Assembly (NCBI RefSeq): GCF_003253735.1
Contig: NZ_QKYW01000006.1
Coordinates: forward strand, 186,001-250,000
Length of the DNA stretch: 64,000 nucleotides
Reading direction: 5' to 3'
Source of the DNA: Pseudomonas sp. URMO17WK12:I2
GTDB taxonomy: Bacteria > Pseudomonadota > Gammaproteobacteria > Pseudomonadales > Pseudomonadaceae
In this document: one piece after another, positions 16,803-26,326 of the stretch
Layout of the letters: each line of letters begins with the position of its first letter
How positions within the stretch are numbered: the first letter of the stretch is position 1
Notes under the pieces: generated by a model
Databases searched by the model: none
Told to the model about the DNA's origin: nothing
What the model saw: only the letters and a program-made list of their open reading frames with translations
Translations under genes and position numbers: made by a program

Positions 16803-18104
16803 ATGACTGAGCCCATGTCGCAAGTCCCAACCGTCCGACCGCAGAACGACGAAATCGATCTCGGCGAGCTGATACGCGCTTTGTGGGAGCGCAAGAAGCT
16901 GATCATTGGCGTTACTGCCGTTGTCACGCTGTTGGCCATTGCTTACGCACTATTGGCGACCAAGTATTACCGAACCCAGAGCATCCTGCGGCCGGTAGCA
17001 ATGAACGTGCTCGATGAACTCAATGCATCCGGCCTTTACACCCTTACGCCCGAAGAAGCACTGCAGCGTGTTGGCGCAGGTATTAGCTCCTACGAGTACC
17101 GCCTGGAGTACTTCAACGCCAACCAAGAGCTTTTTGGGCCGGACGCCGTGAGCGATGGACAGACGCCTGAGCAGGCGCTGAACCAGATCATCGAAGATTT
17201 AGAAATACTCAGACCCGCTGCTAATCGTACGGATGGCGGCTTTTCCTATGTAGGTCTCGCTTATACCTATCCCTGGGGGGTGAAGGGCGCGGATATCGTC
17301 AATGGGCTGATCCAATACGTTATTCAGCGGGAACGCACTGCCCTCGCGGAAGATGTGGAAGTGATCATACGTAATCGCCTGGCCAAGCTGGAGCAGCGCA
17401 TGGCTGCCGAGCGGGCTGCCTATCAGGCAGACAAACAAGCGAAAATCGCATCCCTTTCAGAGGCAGATGCCCTTAAGCGTGCCGAGCTTCAGGACGAGTT
17501 GAATTCATTGCGCAAGCAGCTGCGTACGCGCCGTGATGACCGTATCGCTCAGTTGAACGAAGCCATAATAATTGCCAAATCGCTTGGCATCGAAAAACCG
17601 AGCACTCCGTCCACTCTTGCGGATAGCGCGCCGGTGACTGGCTCGGGCAACGTAATTCGTACGGAAGTCAACAATCAACAGATCCCGCTGTACTTCATGG
17701 GCACTGAGGCACTTGAAGCCGAGCGCAATGCGCTGCAAAAGCGCCGGTCGGACGAGTTCACCGAGCCGCGTATTGCCAAGATTCAGGCTGATTTACGATT
17801 GCTGGAGCAAAATCGCGAAGTTGAACTGCTCAAGCAACGAGCCGATGAGGATGTATACATCGAGAACTATGCGAAGTGGAGCCAGGAGGCTGCAGAGCTC
17901 AAGGGGCTCAACCTGAATCTTAGCGCTTTGCAGCTGGTGACTATTGACAGGCAAGCCATATATCCGCGTACAGCTATCAAACCTAGGCTCACGCTTGTTC
18001 TAGCGTTAGGAGTAATGGCTGGCTTTATGTTGGGTTTATTCACCGCATTGATGCATGTGATGGTGAGCAGGACTCGGGAAAGCAGCAAGGAGCATTTGGT
18101 GTGA
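16803..18104 (+). CDS. wzz: O-antigen chain-length determinant Wzz
   Basis: 433 residues, polysaccharide co-polymerase architecture: N-terminal helix (about 34-53, IIGVTAVVTLLAIAYALLA), a long charged, coiled-coil-rich periplasmic domain (about 55-395), and a C-terminal helix (about 397-420) preceded by PRTAIKPRLTLVLA, the usual proline-rich Wzz motif. It sets the modal length of Wzy-polymerised O chains. ATG 16803 has AGGATG context; internal ATG 16815 (MSQVPT) is an alternative. Its stop overlaps rmlB (GTGA). The longer periplasmic domain resembles the Pseudomonas Wzz1/Wzz2 class. Confidence 0.93.
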   Translation: MTEPMSQVPTVRPQNDEIDLGELIRALWERKKLIIGVTAVVTLLAIAYALLATKYYRTQSILRPVAMNVLDELNASGLYTLTPEEALQRVGAGISSYEYRLEYFNANQELFGPDAVSDGQTPEQALNQIIEDLEILRPAANRTDGGFSYVGLAYTYPWGVKGADIVNGLIQYVIQRERTALAEDVEVIIRNRLAKLEQRMAAERAAYQADKQAKIASLSEADALKRAELQDELNSLRKQLRTRRDDRIAQLNEAIIIAKSLGIEKPSTPSTLADSAPVTGSGNVIRTEVNNQQIPLYFMGTEALEAERNALQKRRSDEFTEPRIAKIQADLRLLEQNREVELLKQRADEDVYIENYAKWSQEAAELKGLNLNLSALQLVTIDRQAIYPRTAIKPRLTLVLALGVMAGFMLGLFTALMHVMVSRTRESSKEHLV

Positions 18105-19159
18105 GTATTCTAGTGACTGGCAGCGCTGGATTTATTGGGGCAAATTTCGTGCTTGATTGGTTGGCGCAGAGCGACGAGCCTGTAATCAGCCTTGATAAGC
18201 TGACCTATGCAGGTAATTTGCAAAATCTGGCTTCTTTAGAAGGCGACTGGAGGCACGTCTTCATTAAAGGAGACATTGCTGATAACGCGTTGGTGGCTGG
18301 CTTGCTGGAGAAGCATCGTCCGCGAGCGATCATTAATTTCGCAGCCGAGTCTCATGTCGATCGCTCGATTCTCGGTCCTGAAGACTTTGTCCAAACCAAC
18401 GTCTTGGGCACCTTTCGCCTTCTTGAAACTGCGCGCAGTTATTACCAGAGCCTCTCCGCAAGAGCTTCGAGCGAGTTTCGCTTCTTACATGTCTCAACCG
18501 ATGAAGTATATGGCAGTCTCCAAGCAAACGATCCGGCATTTAGCGAAACCAATCGCTATGAGCCTAACAGCCCTTATTCTGCTACAAAAGCCGCTTCGGA
18601 TCATTTAGTTCGCGCTTACCTGCATACTTATGGTCTGCCAGTGCTGACAACAAATTGCTCTAATAACTATGGACCTTACCATTTTCCGGAGAAGCTTATT
18701 CCGTTGGTAATCCACAACGCACTCGCAGGTAAGACGCTACCGATTTATGGTAATGGCCAGCAAATTCGTGACTGGTTATATGTGTCGGATCACTGCAGTG
18801 CTATTCGACGTGTATTAGAGGCGGGTCAAATAGGCGAGACCTACAACGTAGGTGGCTGGAATGAGAAGACCAATCTGGAAGTAGTCGAGACCCTATGTGG
18901 CATCTTAGATGAAGAGCAGCCACGTGAAGACGGCCTAAGTTACGCCGAGCAGATTACGTATGTCAAAGATCGCCCCGGTCATGACCGTCGTTACGCTATT
19001 GATGCAAGTAAGCTGGAGCGTGAGCTAGGTTGGAGGCCGTCGGAGACTTTCGAAACGGGTATTCTCAAGACGGTGCATTGGTATCTTCAAAATGGTGATT
19101 GGGTGCGCAATATCACTAGCGGTAGTTACCGCGACTGGCTTACTCTGCAGTACACGTAA
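18101..19159 (+). CDS. rmlB: dTDP-glucose 4,6-dehydratase
   Basis: 352 residues. NAD-binding GSAGFIGAN (about 7-15), [11 protein letters not shown] with catalytic Asp/Glu (about 133-143), YSATK (Y159, K163). It makes dTDP-4-keto-6-deoxyglucose. rmlC and rmlD are absent, so the product is not heading to rhamnose; downstream genes point to a 3-amino-3,6-dideoxyhexose. GTG start 18101 overlaps the wzz stop. Confidence 0.96.
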   Translation: MSILVTGSAGFIGANFVLDWLAQSDEPVISLDKLTYAGNLQNLASLEGDWRHVFIKGDIADNALVAGLLEKHRPRAIINFAAESHVDRSILGPEDFVQTNVLGTFRLLETARSYYQSLSARASSEFRFLHVSTDEVYGSLQANDPAFSETNRYEPNSPYSATKAASDHLVRAYLHTYGLPVLTTNCSNNYGPYHFPEKLIPLVIHNALAGKTLPIYGNGQQIRDWLYVSDHCSAIRRVLEAGQIGETYNVGGWNEKTNLEVVETLCGILDEEQPREDGLSYAEQITYVKDRPGHDRRYAIDASKLERELGWRPSETFETGILKTVHWYLQNGDWVRNITSGSYRDWLTLQYT

Positions 19160-19218
19160 ACAATTGGGAGACAGCTACTCATGCTCCTGAGGTAAATACG
19201 AATGAAAGGACAGTATCA

Positions 19219-20100
19219 GTGAAGGGCATCATTCTCGCCGGCGGCTCGGGCACAAGACTATACCCCATTACACAGGGTGTATCTAAGCAGTTATTGCCTA
19301 TTTATGACAAACCGATGATCTACTATCCGCTCTCCGTACTGATGCTGGCAGGCATACGCGAAATCCTCATCATTACGACTGAGGAAGATCAAGCTGCGTT
19401 CCAGCGGCTATTAAAAGATGGTAGCCAATTCGGCGTCAATTTGAGCTATGCCATTCAGCCCAGTCCTGACGGTCTTGCCCAAGCATTCCTGATCGGCGAG
19501 AGCTTTATCGGTGATGACTGTGTTTGTTTGGTGCTTGGGGATAATATTTATTACGGCCAAGGCTTTACACCCAAGCTACACGAAGCAGTGCTACGAGCTG
19601 AGGAGGGCAGAGGCTCAACAGTTTTCGGATATAAGGTGCGCGATCCTGAGCGATTTGGTGTTGTTGAGTTTGATGAGAATAAGCGCGCTATCTCCTTAGA
19701 AGAAAAGCCCTCTTATCCGAAATCTGATTATGCAGTAACTGGTTTGTATTTTTATGATCGCCATGTGATAGAGATTGCTCGCAATGTGAAACCGTCGCCT
19801 CGTGGCGAACTGGAAATCACTTGTGTGAATAACGCTTATCTGGAACTTGGAAAGCTCAGCGTTGAGGTTTTAGGGCGTGGCTTCGCCTGGCTGGATACTG
19901 GCACGCATCAGAGTTTACTGGAAGCAGCGCACTTCGTTGAGACTTTGGAGCAACGCCAAGGTTACAAGGTGGCCTGCTTAGAAGAAATTGCATTTAACAA
20001 TGGCTGGTTGTGTGCTGAGCAGGTTCGAGAGGTTGGGCGTACCATGAGCAAAAATAGCTATGGGCAGTATTTGCTGGCGTTGGCTGGAGAGCAACTATGA
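19219..20100 (+). CDS. rmlA: Glucose-1-phosphate thymidylyltransferase
   Basis: 293 residues, full length. Nucleotidyltransferase signature GGSGTRLYP (8-16), [11 protein letters not shown] (about 31-41), LGDNIYYG with metal Asp (about 109-116). It makes dTDP-glucose for rmlB. The start is GTG 19219 after GAAAGGACAG (AAGGA). It is separated from rmlB by 59 bases, the largest gap in the cluster. Composition becomes AT-rich from here on. Confidence 0.96.
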   Translation: MKGIILAGGSGTRLYPITQGVSKQLLPIYDKPMIYYPLSVLMLAGIREILIITTEEDQAAFQRLLKDGSQFGVNLSYAIQPSPDGLAQAFLIGESFIGDDCVCLVLGDNIYYGQGFTPKLHEAVLRAEEGRGSTVFGYKVRDPERFGVVEFDENKRAISLEEKPSYPKSDYAVTGLYFYDRHVIEIARNVKPSPRGELEITCVNNAYLELGKLSVEVLGRGFAWLDTGTHQSLLEAAHFVETLEQRQGYKVACLEEIAFNNGWLCAEQVREVGRTMSKNSYGQYLLALAGEQL

Positions 20101-20939
20101 GTATTATCAAGATGTTGGATCTCCCAGTCCTTGGTGATAGTCGTGGCTCCCTAATTGCTCTTGAGGAAAACAAAAATATTCCTTTCAGTGTGAAGAGGAT
20201 ATATTACATTTTTAATACCAGCCTGGGAGTCGCTCGAGGTTTTCATGCACATCGAAATCTTAAGCAATTGCTAATATGCGTCGCTGGGCATTGCAAAGTA
20301 ATACTCGATGATGGTGAGGTCAGAGAGGAGGTTTTGCTAGACTCGCCAACTAAGGCCTTGCTGGTAGAAAGTATGGTTTGGCGAGAAATGCACGACTTTA
20401 GTCCGGGCTGCGTGCTTTTGGTTTTAGCAAGCGATTATTATGATGAGCTTGATTACATCAGAGATTATGAGCGGTTCCTCGCTCAGTCTAAGCTTGAATT
20501 GGTTGAGTATACAGAAGTTTTTTTAGAGCTATCTTGGCGCTGGCTGAACATACCTTTAATCAAAGAAATGACAATGACGCCAGACTTCAGTCGGGCGCAG
20601 CAAGCGGATTTTTTTTCGCGGATTGGCCCTTCTCACGGTAATTATGTATTTGGCATTGCGCAAAATAAAAAAAATATCGGAGCGTGTGGTGTTAAAAATA
20701 TATCTGGGGGAAGCGGCGAGCTTTGGCTTTATATTGGGGAGAAAGAATACTGGGGGCTTGGATTAGGTAGGGTCATTATTACTAAGCTAGAAGAGATTGC
20801 GCGTTTGGCTGGGTTAAGTCGGTTGTATTTGAAAGTTTCTAGCAAGAACGAAAGTGCGATAAATCTCTACTTGCGCGCAGGGTACTTAATAAAATCTGAA
20901 GCTTGTGCAGGTCTTATTAATATGGAGAAAATGCTTTGA
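20097..20939 (+). CDS. Sugar 3,4-ketoisomerase (FdtA/QdtA type) fused to a GNAT acetyltransferase domain
   Basis: 280 residues. Residues 1 to about 137 are a cupin of the dTDP-4-keto-6-deoxyglucose 3,4-ketoisomerase family: [13 protein letters not shown] (H50, H52), [11 protein letters not shown] and [15 protein letters not shown] are diagnostic. Residues about 145-280 form a GNAT fold: [11 protein letters not shown], then [16 protein letters not shown] (acyl-CoA loop about 222-237), and [14 protein letters not shown]. It should make dTDP-3-keto-6-deoxyhexose and the GNAT part could acylate the amino sugar made by the DegT enzyme two genes on. Known FdtD-type fusions use a left-handed beta-helix domain instead. 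ATGA overlap with rmlA. Confidence 0.88.
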   Translation: MSIIKMLDLPVLGDSRGSLIALEENKNIPFSVKRIYYIFNTSLGVARGFHAHRNLKQLLICVAGHCKVILDDGEVREEVLLDSPTKALLVESMVWREMHDFSPGCVLLVLASDYYDELDYIRDYERFLAQSKLELVEYTEVFLELSWRWLNIPLIKEMTMTPDFSRAQQADFFSRIGPSHGNYVFGIAQNKKNIGACGVKNISGGSGELWLYIGEKEYWGLGLGRVIITKLEEIARLAGLSRLYLKVSSKNESAINLYLRAGYLIKSEACAGLINMEKML

Positions 20940-21877
20940 CTTTCAAGGTCGAGAAATACGCTTCTGCGCGGGAGTTTGAGTGGGATGAGTTCATACGCTC
21001 TGCAAAGAATGGTCATTTCATGTTCTTTAGACGCTACATGGAATATCATTCCGAAAGGTTTCAAGATTGCTCTTTGATGGTTTTCGATGAGCTTGGGTCT
21101 TTAGTTGCTATCTTACCTGCAAACTCAGATGGCGCATCGCTTCATAGCCATCAGGGCCTTACATTTGGCGGGGTCGTAGTTGGTACCAAATGTCACATGA
21201 CCGAATACCTAAAAATCTTCGAGTCAATTCTTCTCAACGTTAAGTCTCTAGGCTTTGAGCGATTAGTATATAAAGTTATTCCAGTTATTTATCATGTCAG
21301 ACCTGCGCAGGAAGATCTGTACGCACTTTTTCTAGCAAATGCACGCCTTATTAGACGGGATGTTAGTTCTGCTATTCCTCTGGCATATAGCTTCAAATAT
21401 TCGAAGGGGCGAAAGTCTTCAATCTCCAAGGCTAAGAAGTTAGGTGTAGCGTTTGAGGCGGATGTGTCCTTAAAGGAAGCGTGGGACTTAATTGATGAAG
21501 TCCTACTAAAAAGACATAACGTCAATCCGGTTCATAGTTTGCCAGAAATTCAGTGCTTAAAAAAAGACTTTCCTGAAAACATTCGTGTATTTGGGGCGCG
21601 GCTGGATGGCATATTGGTTTCGGTTGCTGTCGTTTATGTTTATAACGGTGTTGCTCATACTCAGTATCTTGCTTGCAGCGAAAAAGGGCAATTGATTGGC
21701 GCTCTGGATCTGTTGCTAAACAAACTGATTTCGGAAATTTTCCCAGACTATTCTTATTTCGATTTTGGGATCTCCAATGAACAAGCCGGGAGATACCTGA
21801 ATAACGGATTAATCTCTTATAAAGAGAGCTTTGGTGGTAATCCGGTTGTACACGACTTTTATGAGGTTCTATTGTAA
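20936..21877 (+). CDS. FemAB-like/GNAT-fold acyltransferase
   Basis: 313 residues, AT-rich. The layout ([15 protein letters not shown] start [11 protein letters not shown], then [16 protein letters not shown], a charged [15 protein letters not shown] helix, and [26 protein letters not shown]) is that of Acetyltransf_6/FemAB-related proteins, which contain two GNAT folds and often add amino acids or acyl groups to amino groups. The sugar target is inferred from the flanking ketoisomerase and aminotransferase genes. Start is TTG 20936 overlapping the previous stop (TTGA); no other start is near. A similar type of protein recurs at 33142. Confidence 0.75.
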   Translation: MTFKVEKYASAREFEWDEFIRSAKNGHFMFFRRYMEYHSERFQDCSLMVFDELGSLVAILPANSDGASLHSHQGLTFGGVVVGTKCHMTEYLKIFESILLNVKSLGFERLVYKVIPVIYHVRPAQEDLYALFLANARLIRRDVSSAIPLAYSFKYSKGRKSSISKAKKLGVAFEADVSLKEAWDLIDEVLLKRHNVNPVHSLPEIQCLKKDFPENIRVFGARLDGILVSVAVVYVYNGVAHTQYLACSEKGQLIGALDLLLNKLISEIFPDYSYFDFGISNEQAGRYLNNGLISYKESFGGNPVVHDFYEVLL

Positions 21878-22989
21878 TGATCCCTTTTCTAGACTTGGCG
21901 TCTGTCAACGCAAAATATCGGAATGGCTTAATTGAAGCTTGTGCCCGTGTAATTGATTCCGGTTGGTATGTTCTTGGCAAGGAAGTAGATTCCTTCGAGC
22001 GAAAATTTGCAGACTATTGTGGTTCAAAATACTCGCTAGGTGTTGCAAATGGTTTGGATGCCTTGGTGCTTATTCTCCGGGCTTACAAATTGATGGGGCG
22101 CATCAGTGATGGCGATGAAATTATTGTTCCAGCAAATACCTATATAGCAACGATTCTCGCGATTACAGAAAATAATTTAAAGCCGATTTTTGTTGAGCCT
22201 GATATCGATACGTACAATATATGCCCGCAATCGGTGCTTAAAGCAATTGGGCCTAAAACTAAGGCGGTATTTGCAGTTCATCTTTATGGGCGCATTGCTG
22301 ATGTTGAAACGCTTTCCGATATTGCAAAAGCAAATGGGTTACTGCTACTAGAAGACGCAGCGCAATCACATGGCGCTGAAAAAAATAGTAAACGGGCTGG
22401 TGCATGGGGGGATGCTGCTGGCTTTAGCTTTTATCCAGGTAAAAATTTAGGGGCCTTGGGGGATGGTGGAGCGATAACCACTAATGACGAGGCGCTATAT
22501 AATATGCTGTTAGCGCTCCGGAATTATGGATCTCATGAAAAATATCTAAATAAGTATAAAGGTGTTAATAGTCGTTTAGACGAAATCCAGGCCGCGATGC
22601 TGGGTGTTAAGCTCGAGTTTTTAGATGAAGATACAAACCGCAGACGAGAAATTGCGAAAATGTATCTCGAGCAGATCAAGGGTTTCATCCTTCCATGCTC
22701 GTTGAAGTCTTCACTGGAAAGCCCTTTAGAACATGTCTGGCATTTGTTCGTTGTTCGTACTGATCGACGAGATGATCTCATTGCTAAAATGAAAGAGCAA
22801 AACGTTCAGTGTTTAACCCATTACCCAATACCCCCTCACAAGCAGCCTGCTTATGTTGAGCATCAACATCTTGCTCTTCCGGTAACCGAAGAAATTCATC
22901 GTACAGTAGTTAGTCTTCCAATCGGTCCTGCAATGACTGATTCAGATGTTTTGGCTGTAATAAAAGCATGCAATGGAGTTGTTAGCTAA
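21877..22989 (+). CDS. DegT/DnrJ/EryC1/StrS aminotransferase (probable dTDP-3-amino-3,6-dideoxyhexose synthesis)
   Basis: 370 residues. PLP enzyme with EDAAQSHGA (Asp about 162) and the Schiff-base lysine in [14 protein letters not shown] (K189). The FdtB/QdtB subgroup has this [13 protein letters not shown] motif. With RmlA, RmlB and the ketoisomerase it would yield dTDP-Fuc3N or dTDP-Qui3N; the epimer depends on the ketoisomerase and cannot be read from sequence. The ATG overlaps the previous TAA by one base (TAATG). Confidence 0.9.
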   Translation: MIPFLDLASVNAKYRNGLIEACARVIDSGWYVLGKEVDSFERKFADYCGSKYSLGVANGLDALVLILRAYKLMGRISDGDEIIVPANTYIATILAITENNLKPIFVEPDIDTYNICPQSVLKAIGPKTKAVFAVHLYGRIADVETLSDIAKANGLLLLEDAAQSHGAEKNSKRAGAWGDAAGFSFYPGKNLGALGDGGAITTNDEALYNMLLALRNYGSHEKYLNKYKGVNSRLDEIQAAMLGVKLEFLDEDTNRRREIAKMYLEQIKGFILPCSLKSSLESPLEHVWHLFVVRTDRRDDLIAKMKEQNVQCLTHYPIPPHKQPAYVEHQHLALPVTEEIHRTVVSLPIGPAMTDSDVLAVIKACNGVVS

Positions 22990-22991
22990 TA

Positions 22992-24254
22992 ATGAGCTTT
23001 CTGAGAACTTCGCTGCTAAGTGGCGTAGCTGTTTCTACTAAAATGGGTGCGCTTCTTCTCATAAATAAAGTGCTGGCACTTTATATGGGGCCAGCGGGTT
23101 TCGCGATTGTAGGTCAGCTTCAAAATATTGTTGGCGCAATGACATCTTTATCAAGCGCATCTAGCTCCGTGGGTGTGACCAAATACACCTCGGAGTATTC
23201 CTTTTCCTTTAATAAGCAAAGGGAAATATGGCGCTCTGCAGTGCTAATGAGCTTATGTTGCTCTGTATTGTGCGCGGCCATTTTAATTATCTTCAGATTT
23301 GAGATAGCGTCGTATGCTTTTGCGGGCGAGGTAGACTCAGTAGTTTTAGTTTGGCTAGCGATTTGTTTGTTTTTTTCTGCGGTTAACCTGACTCTTTTGG
23401 CAGTGCTCAATGGTCAGCAGCGAGTCGGTCTTTACTCTTTAGCAAACATATTTGGCAGCTTGCTTTCTGCGCTGTTGGTTCTAGGATTGACCTCCCTGCA
23501 TGGGATTATTGGTGGGCTGATAGCTGTATCGACATATCAGGCATTTGCGTTAGTGGCTACTTTGTGCATATGCCTTAAGTGCAGCTGGTTTAGGTTTTCT
23601 AATTTCTTCGGCAGGGTGAGCTGGTCTGCTGTTGGTAAACTTTCTAAGTTTTCTTTAATGGCTCTGGTTTCGGCCATTTGTGCACCGATAGCTCACATGC
23701 TAATAAGATCAAATATTGGTGACCAATATGGTTGGGAATTTGCTGGGTATTGGGAAGCCGCTTCTCGACTTAGTGCGGCGTACCTAATGTTCATTACAAC
23801 TACTCTGAGTGTGTATTTTTTGCCACGCCTCGCCTCTATAAGTAACGCAAAAGAGTTATCTGCCGAGATATTGTCAGGTTACAAAGTTGTGCTGCCTCTT
23901 CTTGCGATTTCAGGGATTTTTATTTATCTATCCAGGGACTTTTTGATTGCCATTCTTTTCAGCGCAGATTTTTATGCTGCCAGAGAATTATTCCTAGGAC
24001 AGGTAATTGGAGATTTTTTGAAAATGGCTGGCTGGCTCATTTCGTATGTCCTTTTGGCTCGCGCATTAGTTTGGCAGTTTATAGTTGCGGAAATCGTTTT
24101 TACTGCTTTATATGTTGCTTTAGCTTTGTTTTTTTTGAAAGTGGCTGGTTGGGAGGGCGTCATGATTGCGTATGTTGTAAATTATACCGCCTATTGGTTA
24201 GTTGTTTATTTTTTGCTTAATAAAAGTATTGGGTTTTCACTTTGTAGGAGGTGA
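22992..24254 (+). CDS. wzx: O-antigen flippase Wzx
   Basis: 420 residues, about 12 hydrophobic helices, polysaccharide transporter (PST) family. It is close in style to WzxE-type translocases: MGPAGFAIVGQLQNIVGAMTSL near the N-terminus. It moves undecaprenyl-PP-linked repeat units across the inner membrane. It begins 3 bases after the aminotransferase stop. Strongly AT-rich with many TTT/ATT codons, unlike the flanking housekeeping genes, a sign of transfer. Confidence 0.92.
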   Translation: MSFLRTSLLSGVAVSTKMGALLLINKVLALYMGPAGFAIVGQLQNIVGAMTSLSSASSSVGVTKYTSEYSFSFNKQREIWRSAVLMSLCCSVLCAAILIIFRFEIASYAFAGEVDSVVLVWLAICLFFSAVNLTLLAVLNGQQRVGLYSLANIFGSLLSALLVLGLTSLHGIIGGLIAVSTYQAFALVATLCICLKCSWFRFSNFFGRVSWSAVGKLSKFSLMALVSAICAPIAHMLIRSNIGDQYGWEFAGYWEAASRLSAAYLMFITTTLSVYFLPRLASISNAKELSAEILSGYKVVLPLLAISGIFIYLSRDFLIAILFSADFYAARELFLGQVIGDFLKMAGWLISYVLLARALVWQFIVAEIVFTALYVALALFFLKVAGWEGVMIAYVVNYTAYWLVVYFLLNKSIGFSLCRR

Positions 24255-24257
24255 GTA

Positions 24258-25196
24258 GTGAGCCATAAAGTTAGTATTTTGGTGCCTGTTTACAACGCTG
24301 AAGGTTTTATAGAGGAGTGCCTGGATTCGATATTGAGCCAAGATTATCCAAATATTCAGGTCGTAGTAGGCGATGATTGTTCAAAAGATTCTACTCGTTC
24401 AATTTTATTAAAATATGCCGAGCGGGACAGTAGGATAGTATTAATATTGAATGAGCGTAACTTGGGAATCACAAATAATTGCGACAACTTATTGGCTAAG
24501 TGTGACGGTAAATATTTATGTCTCTTCGCAGGGGACGATGTTATGTTGCCTGGGAAGATTTCTGCTCAGGTGAGCTTTATGGAGCAGAACCCTAGTGTGC
24601 CAATGAGCTTTCACTCTGTAGAAATTTTTGACTCTAATAGTCGCGTTGTTCTGGATGTTACCTACCCAAATGGAATTCACTCTTTTTCTATGCTCGATGT
24701 TATTTCAAATGTTGGAATAGCTGGTGCGATGAGTGTAATGGCACGGCTTGATAAAGTTCCGTCCGATATTTATAAAAGCGACATACGATATGTTACTGAC
24801 TGGCTTTTCCAAATTATGCTGTGTAGCAGCGGAGATGCTAAGCAGATGCCGGGATTGTACTGCCGATATAGGAAGTATGGGGAGAATAATGGTAAGAACT
24901 TGCTCGCGTATGAACATGAGTTTAATCGGGTGCTAGATTTGGTTTCCGATAAGTTTGCGGGGCGAGATGGGCTCAGTAATGCCGTGAATATTGCTCGTGG
25001 TAGGTTGTTGGCCGGGGCTGCGTTTCGACTTTTAATGAAAAATAATAGGAAACTTGCCCGGGATCAAATGGCTCAGGCGATTCGTCTTGATACCCGGTTT
25101 GTATATTTGGCCAGTTATGCGTTAACCTTCATTCCTGTTAACCCTTCTTTCTTGTTGCAGTTAAAGAAGTCTCTTAAAGCCTTAGTTGATAAATGA
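24258..25196 (+). CDS. Glycosyltransferase family 2
   Basis: 312 residues, cytoplasmic, GT-A fold. KVSILVPVYNAEGFIEECL opens the protein, with GDDCSKDST (about 39-47) and the metal-binding CLFAGDDVMLPGK (about 88-100). A C-terminal tail of about 80 residues is helical. It would transfer one sugar to the lipid-linked O-unit; donor unknown. GTG 24258 has an excellent GGAGGTGA 7 bases upstream. Its stop overlaps wzy. Confidence 0.9.
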   Translation: MSHKVSILVPVYNAEGFIEECLDSILSQDYPNIQVVVGDDCSKDSTRSILLKYAERDSRIVLILNERNLGITNNCDNLLAKCDGKYLCLFAGDDVMLPGKISAQVSFMEQNPSVPMSFHSVEIFDSNSRVVLDVTYPNGIHSFSMLDVISNVGIAGAMSVMARLDKVPSDIYKSDIRYVTDWLFQIMLCSSGDAKQMPGLYCRYRKYGENNGKNLLAYEHEFNRVLDLVSDKFAGRDGLSNAVNIARGRLLAGAAFRLLMKNNRKLARDQMAQAIRLDTRFVYLASYALTFIPVNPSFLLQLKKSLKALVDK

Positions 25197-26326
25197 TGAT
25201 TGTGCGGCGATTTAGTTTGGTGTTGGGTGTTTTCCTTCTCTTAGCATCCCCTTTACTAACAAATCTGGTTTTTTGGGGGGCGATTAGTGTTGGAGATTTA
25301 GCGTTTATTATTTCTTTGATGCTCTCTTTTTTGTTTTTTAAAAAGCCAGCGGCTTTGCTTTATTGTACTGCTTCTTTATTGATTGTGATTGTAAGCTTTT
25401 TCTCTATTTATATGCATGGGGATGTATATCCAAGCTTCTATCGAGCAGCTTTTTATTTGGTTGCTCTTGCTGTGTACGCTGGTATGAGTGCAAATTACTA
25501 TTTCTTATTTTCTCGTATGTATATTGTTTTTTCTTTGGCAGTTTCGGCGTTTTTGATTTTGCGGGTGATTTTTTTTTATGCAGGAATAAATTGGTTCGAG
25601 TTTAGCACCCCTTGGCCTACCTACGAAGTAGATGCGGTCAAATTAGCCGATATCAAAAACCAGGGTTTTAGAACGGGTGGCTTTTTTCGAGAGCCGAGTT
25701 ACTTTGTGATTTATGTAACCCCAGCGCTGTTTCTGCTGGCGGCTGATAAGCGTTTGTTGAGTCTTGCGTTCATTGGTTTTGCATGTGTTTTATCAACATC
25801 GTCACTTGGTATCGCCATATTCCTATTATCTATTGGTTATCTGATTTATAAGTCTGTTGCTGTTGCTGCCGTCTCCGGCATCGCCTTGCTTTTCTCAGTT
25901 GTTCCAATTGCTATTTCAATGCTCTATTTATTACATGATTTGCCAGGTATGGATCGATTTTTTGTTATTTTTTCAAGCGGTGGCACCTTGAATGATAGGT
26001 TTTTCCCGCTGCTTGAAATTTCAGCTGCTGTCACAGGTTTATTGGTTGATCCTGTTCTTCACTCCGAAGTTTCAAATGCTAATCCCGCGATAAATTGGTA
26101 TAACTCTTTAATCTATATACTTGGTATGTTTGGCTTGCTAGGGGTTTCATTTGTATTTTTATTAAGTTTGCGGCTTGGCTTTTTGGGCGCCACTGTATTA
26201 CTGCTTTATCTCTCTATGACAAGCCTATTTTCATCCAGCTATATTGGCGTTTTTTTTGTTGGTTTTTATTGCGTTCGACTTTTGTTTCTCAATGCTTTAG
26301 AAAAAAGTGAGGCAAGCAATGTTTGA
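25193..26326 (+). CDS. wzy: O-antigen polymerase Wzy (probable)
   Basis: 377 residues, 9-11 hydrophobic helices and little else, with a larger hydrophilic loop at about 130-165 (GINWFEFSTPWPTYEVDAVKL then FFREPSY) and another at about 255-310. Wzy proteins share almost no sequence, so the call rests on topology, position in a Wzx-dependent locus and absence of any other candidate. AT-rich. Starts ATG 25193 overlapping the GT2 stop (a second ATG follows at 25196); overlaps the wbjB start. Confidence 0.8.
   Translation: MMIVRRFSLVLGVFLLLASPLLTNLVFWGAISVGDLAFIISLMLSFLFFKKPAALLYCTASLLIVIVSFFSIYMHGDVYPSFYRAAFYLVALAVYAGMSANYYFLFSRMYIVFSLAVSAFLILRVIFFYAGINWFEFSTPWPTYEVDAVKLADIKNQGFRTGGFFREPSYFVIYVTPALFLLAADKRLLSLAFIGFACVLSTSSLGIAIFLLSIGYLIYKSVAVAAVSGIALLFSVVPIAISMLYLLHDLPGMDRFFVIFSSGGTLNDRFFPLLEISAAVTGLLVDPVLHSEVSNANPAINWYNSLIYILGMFGLLGVSFVFLLSLRLGFLGATVLLLYLSMTSLFSSSYIGVFFVGFYCVRLLFLNALEKSEASNV

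Noticed and set aside
25193..26326. Wzy as an O-antigen ligase (WaaL)
   Set aside because: Both are polytopic; a Wzx/Wzz locus requires a polymerase and this is the only candidate, while ligases usually sit with core genes.
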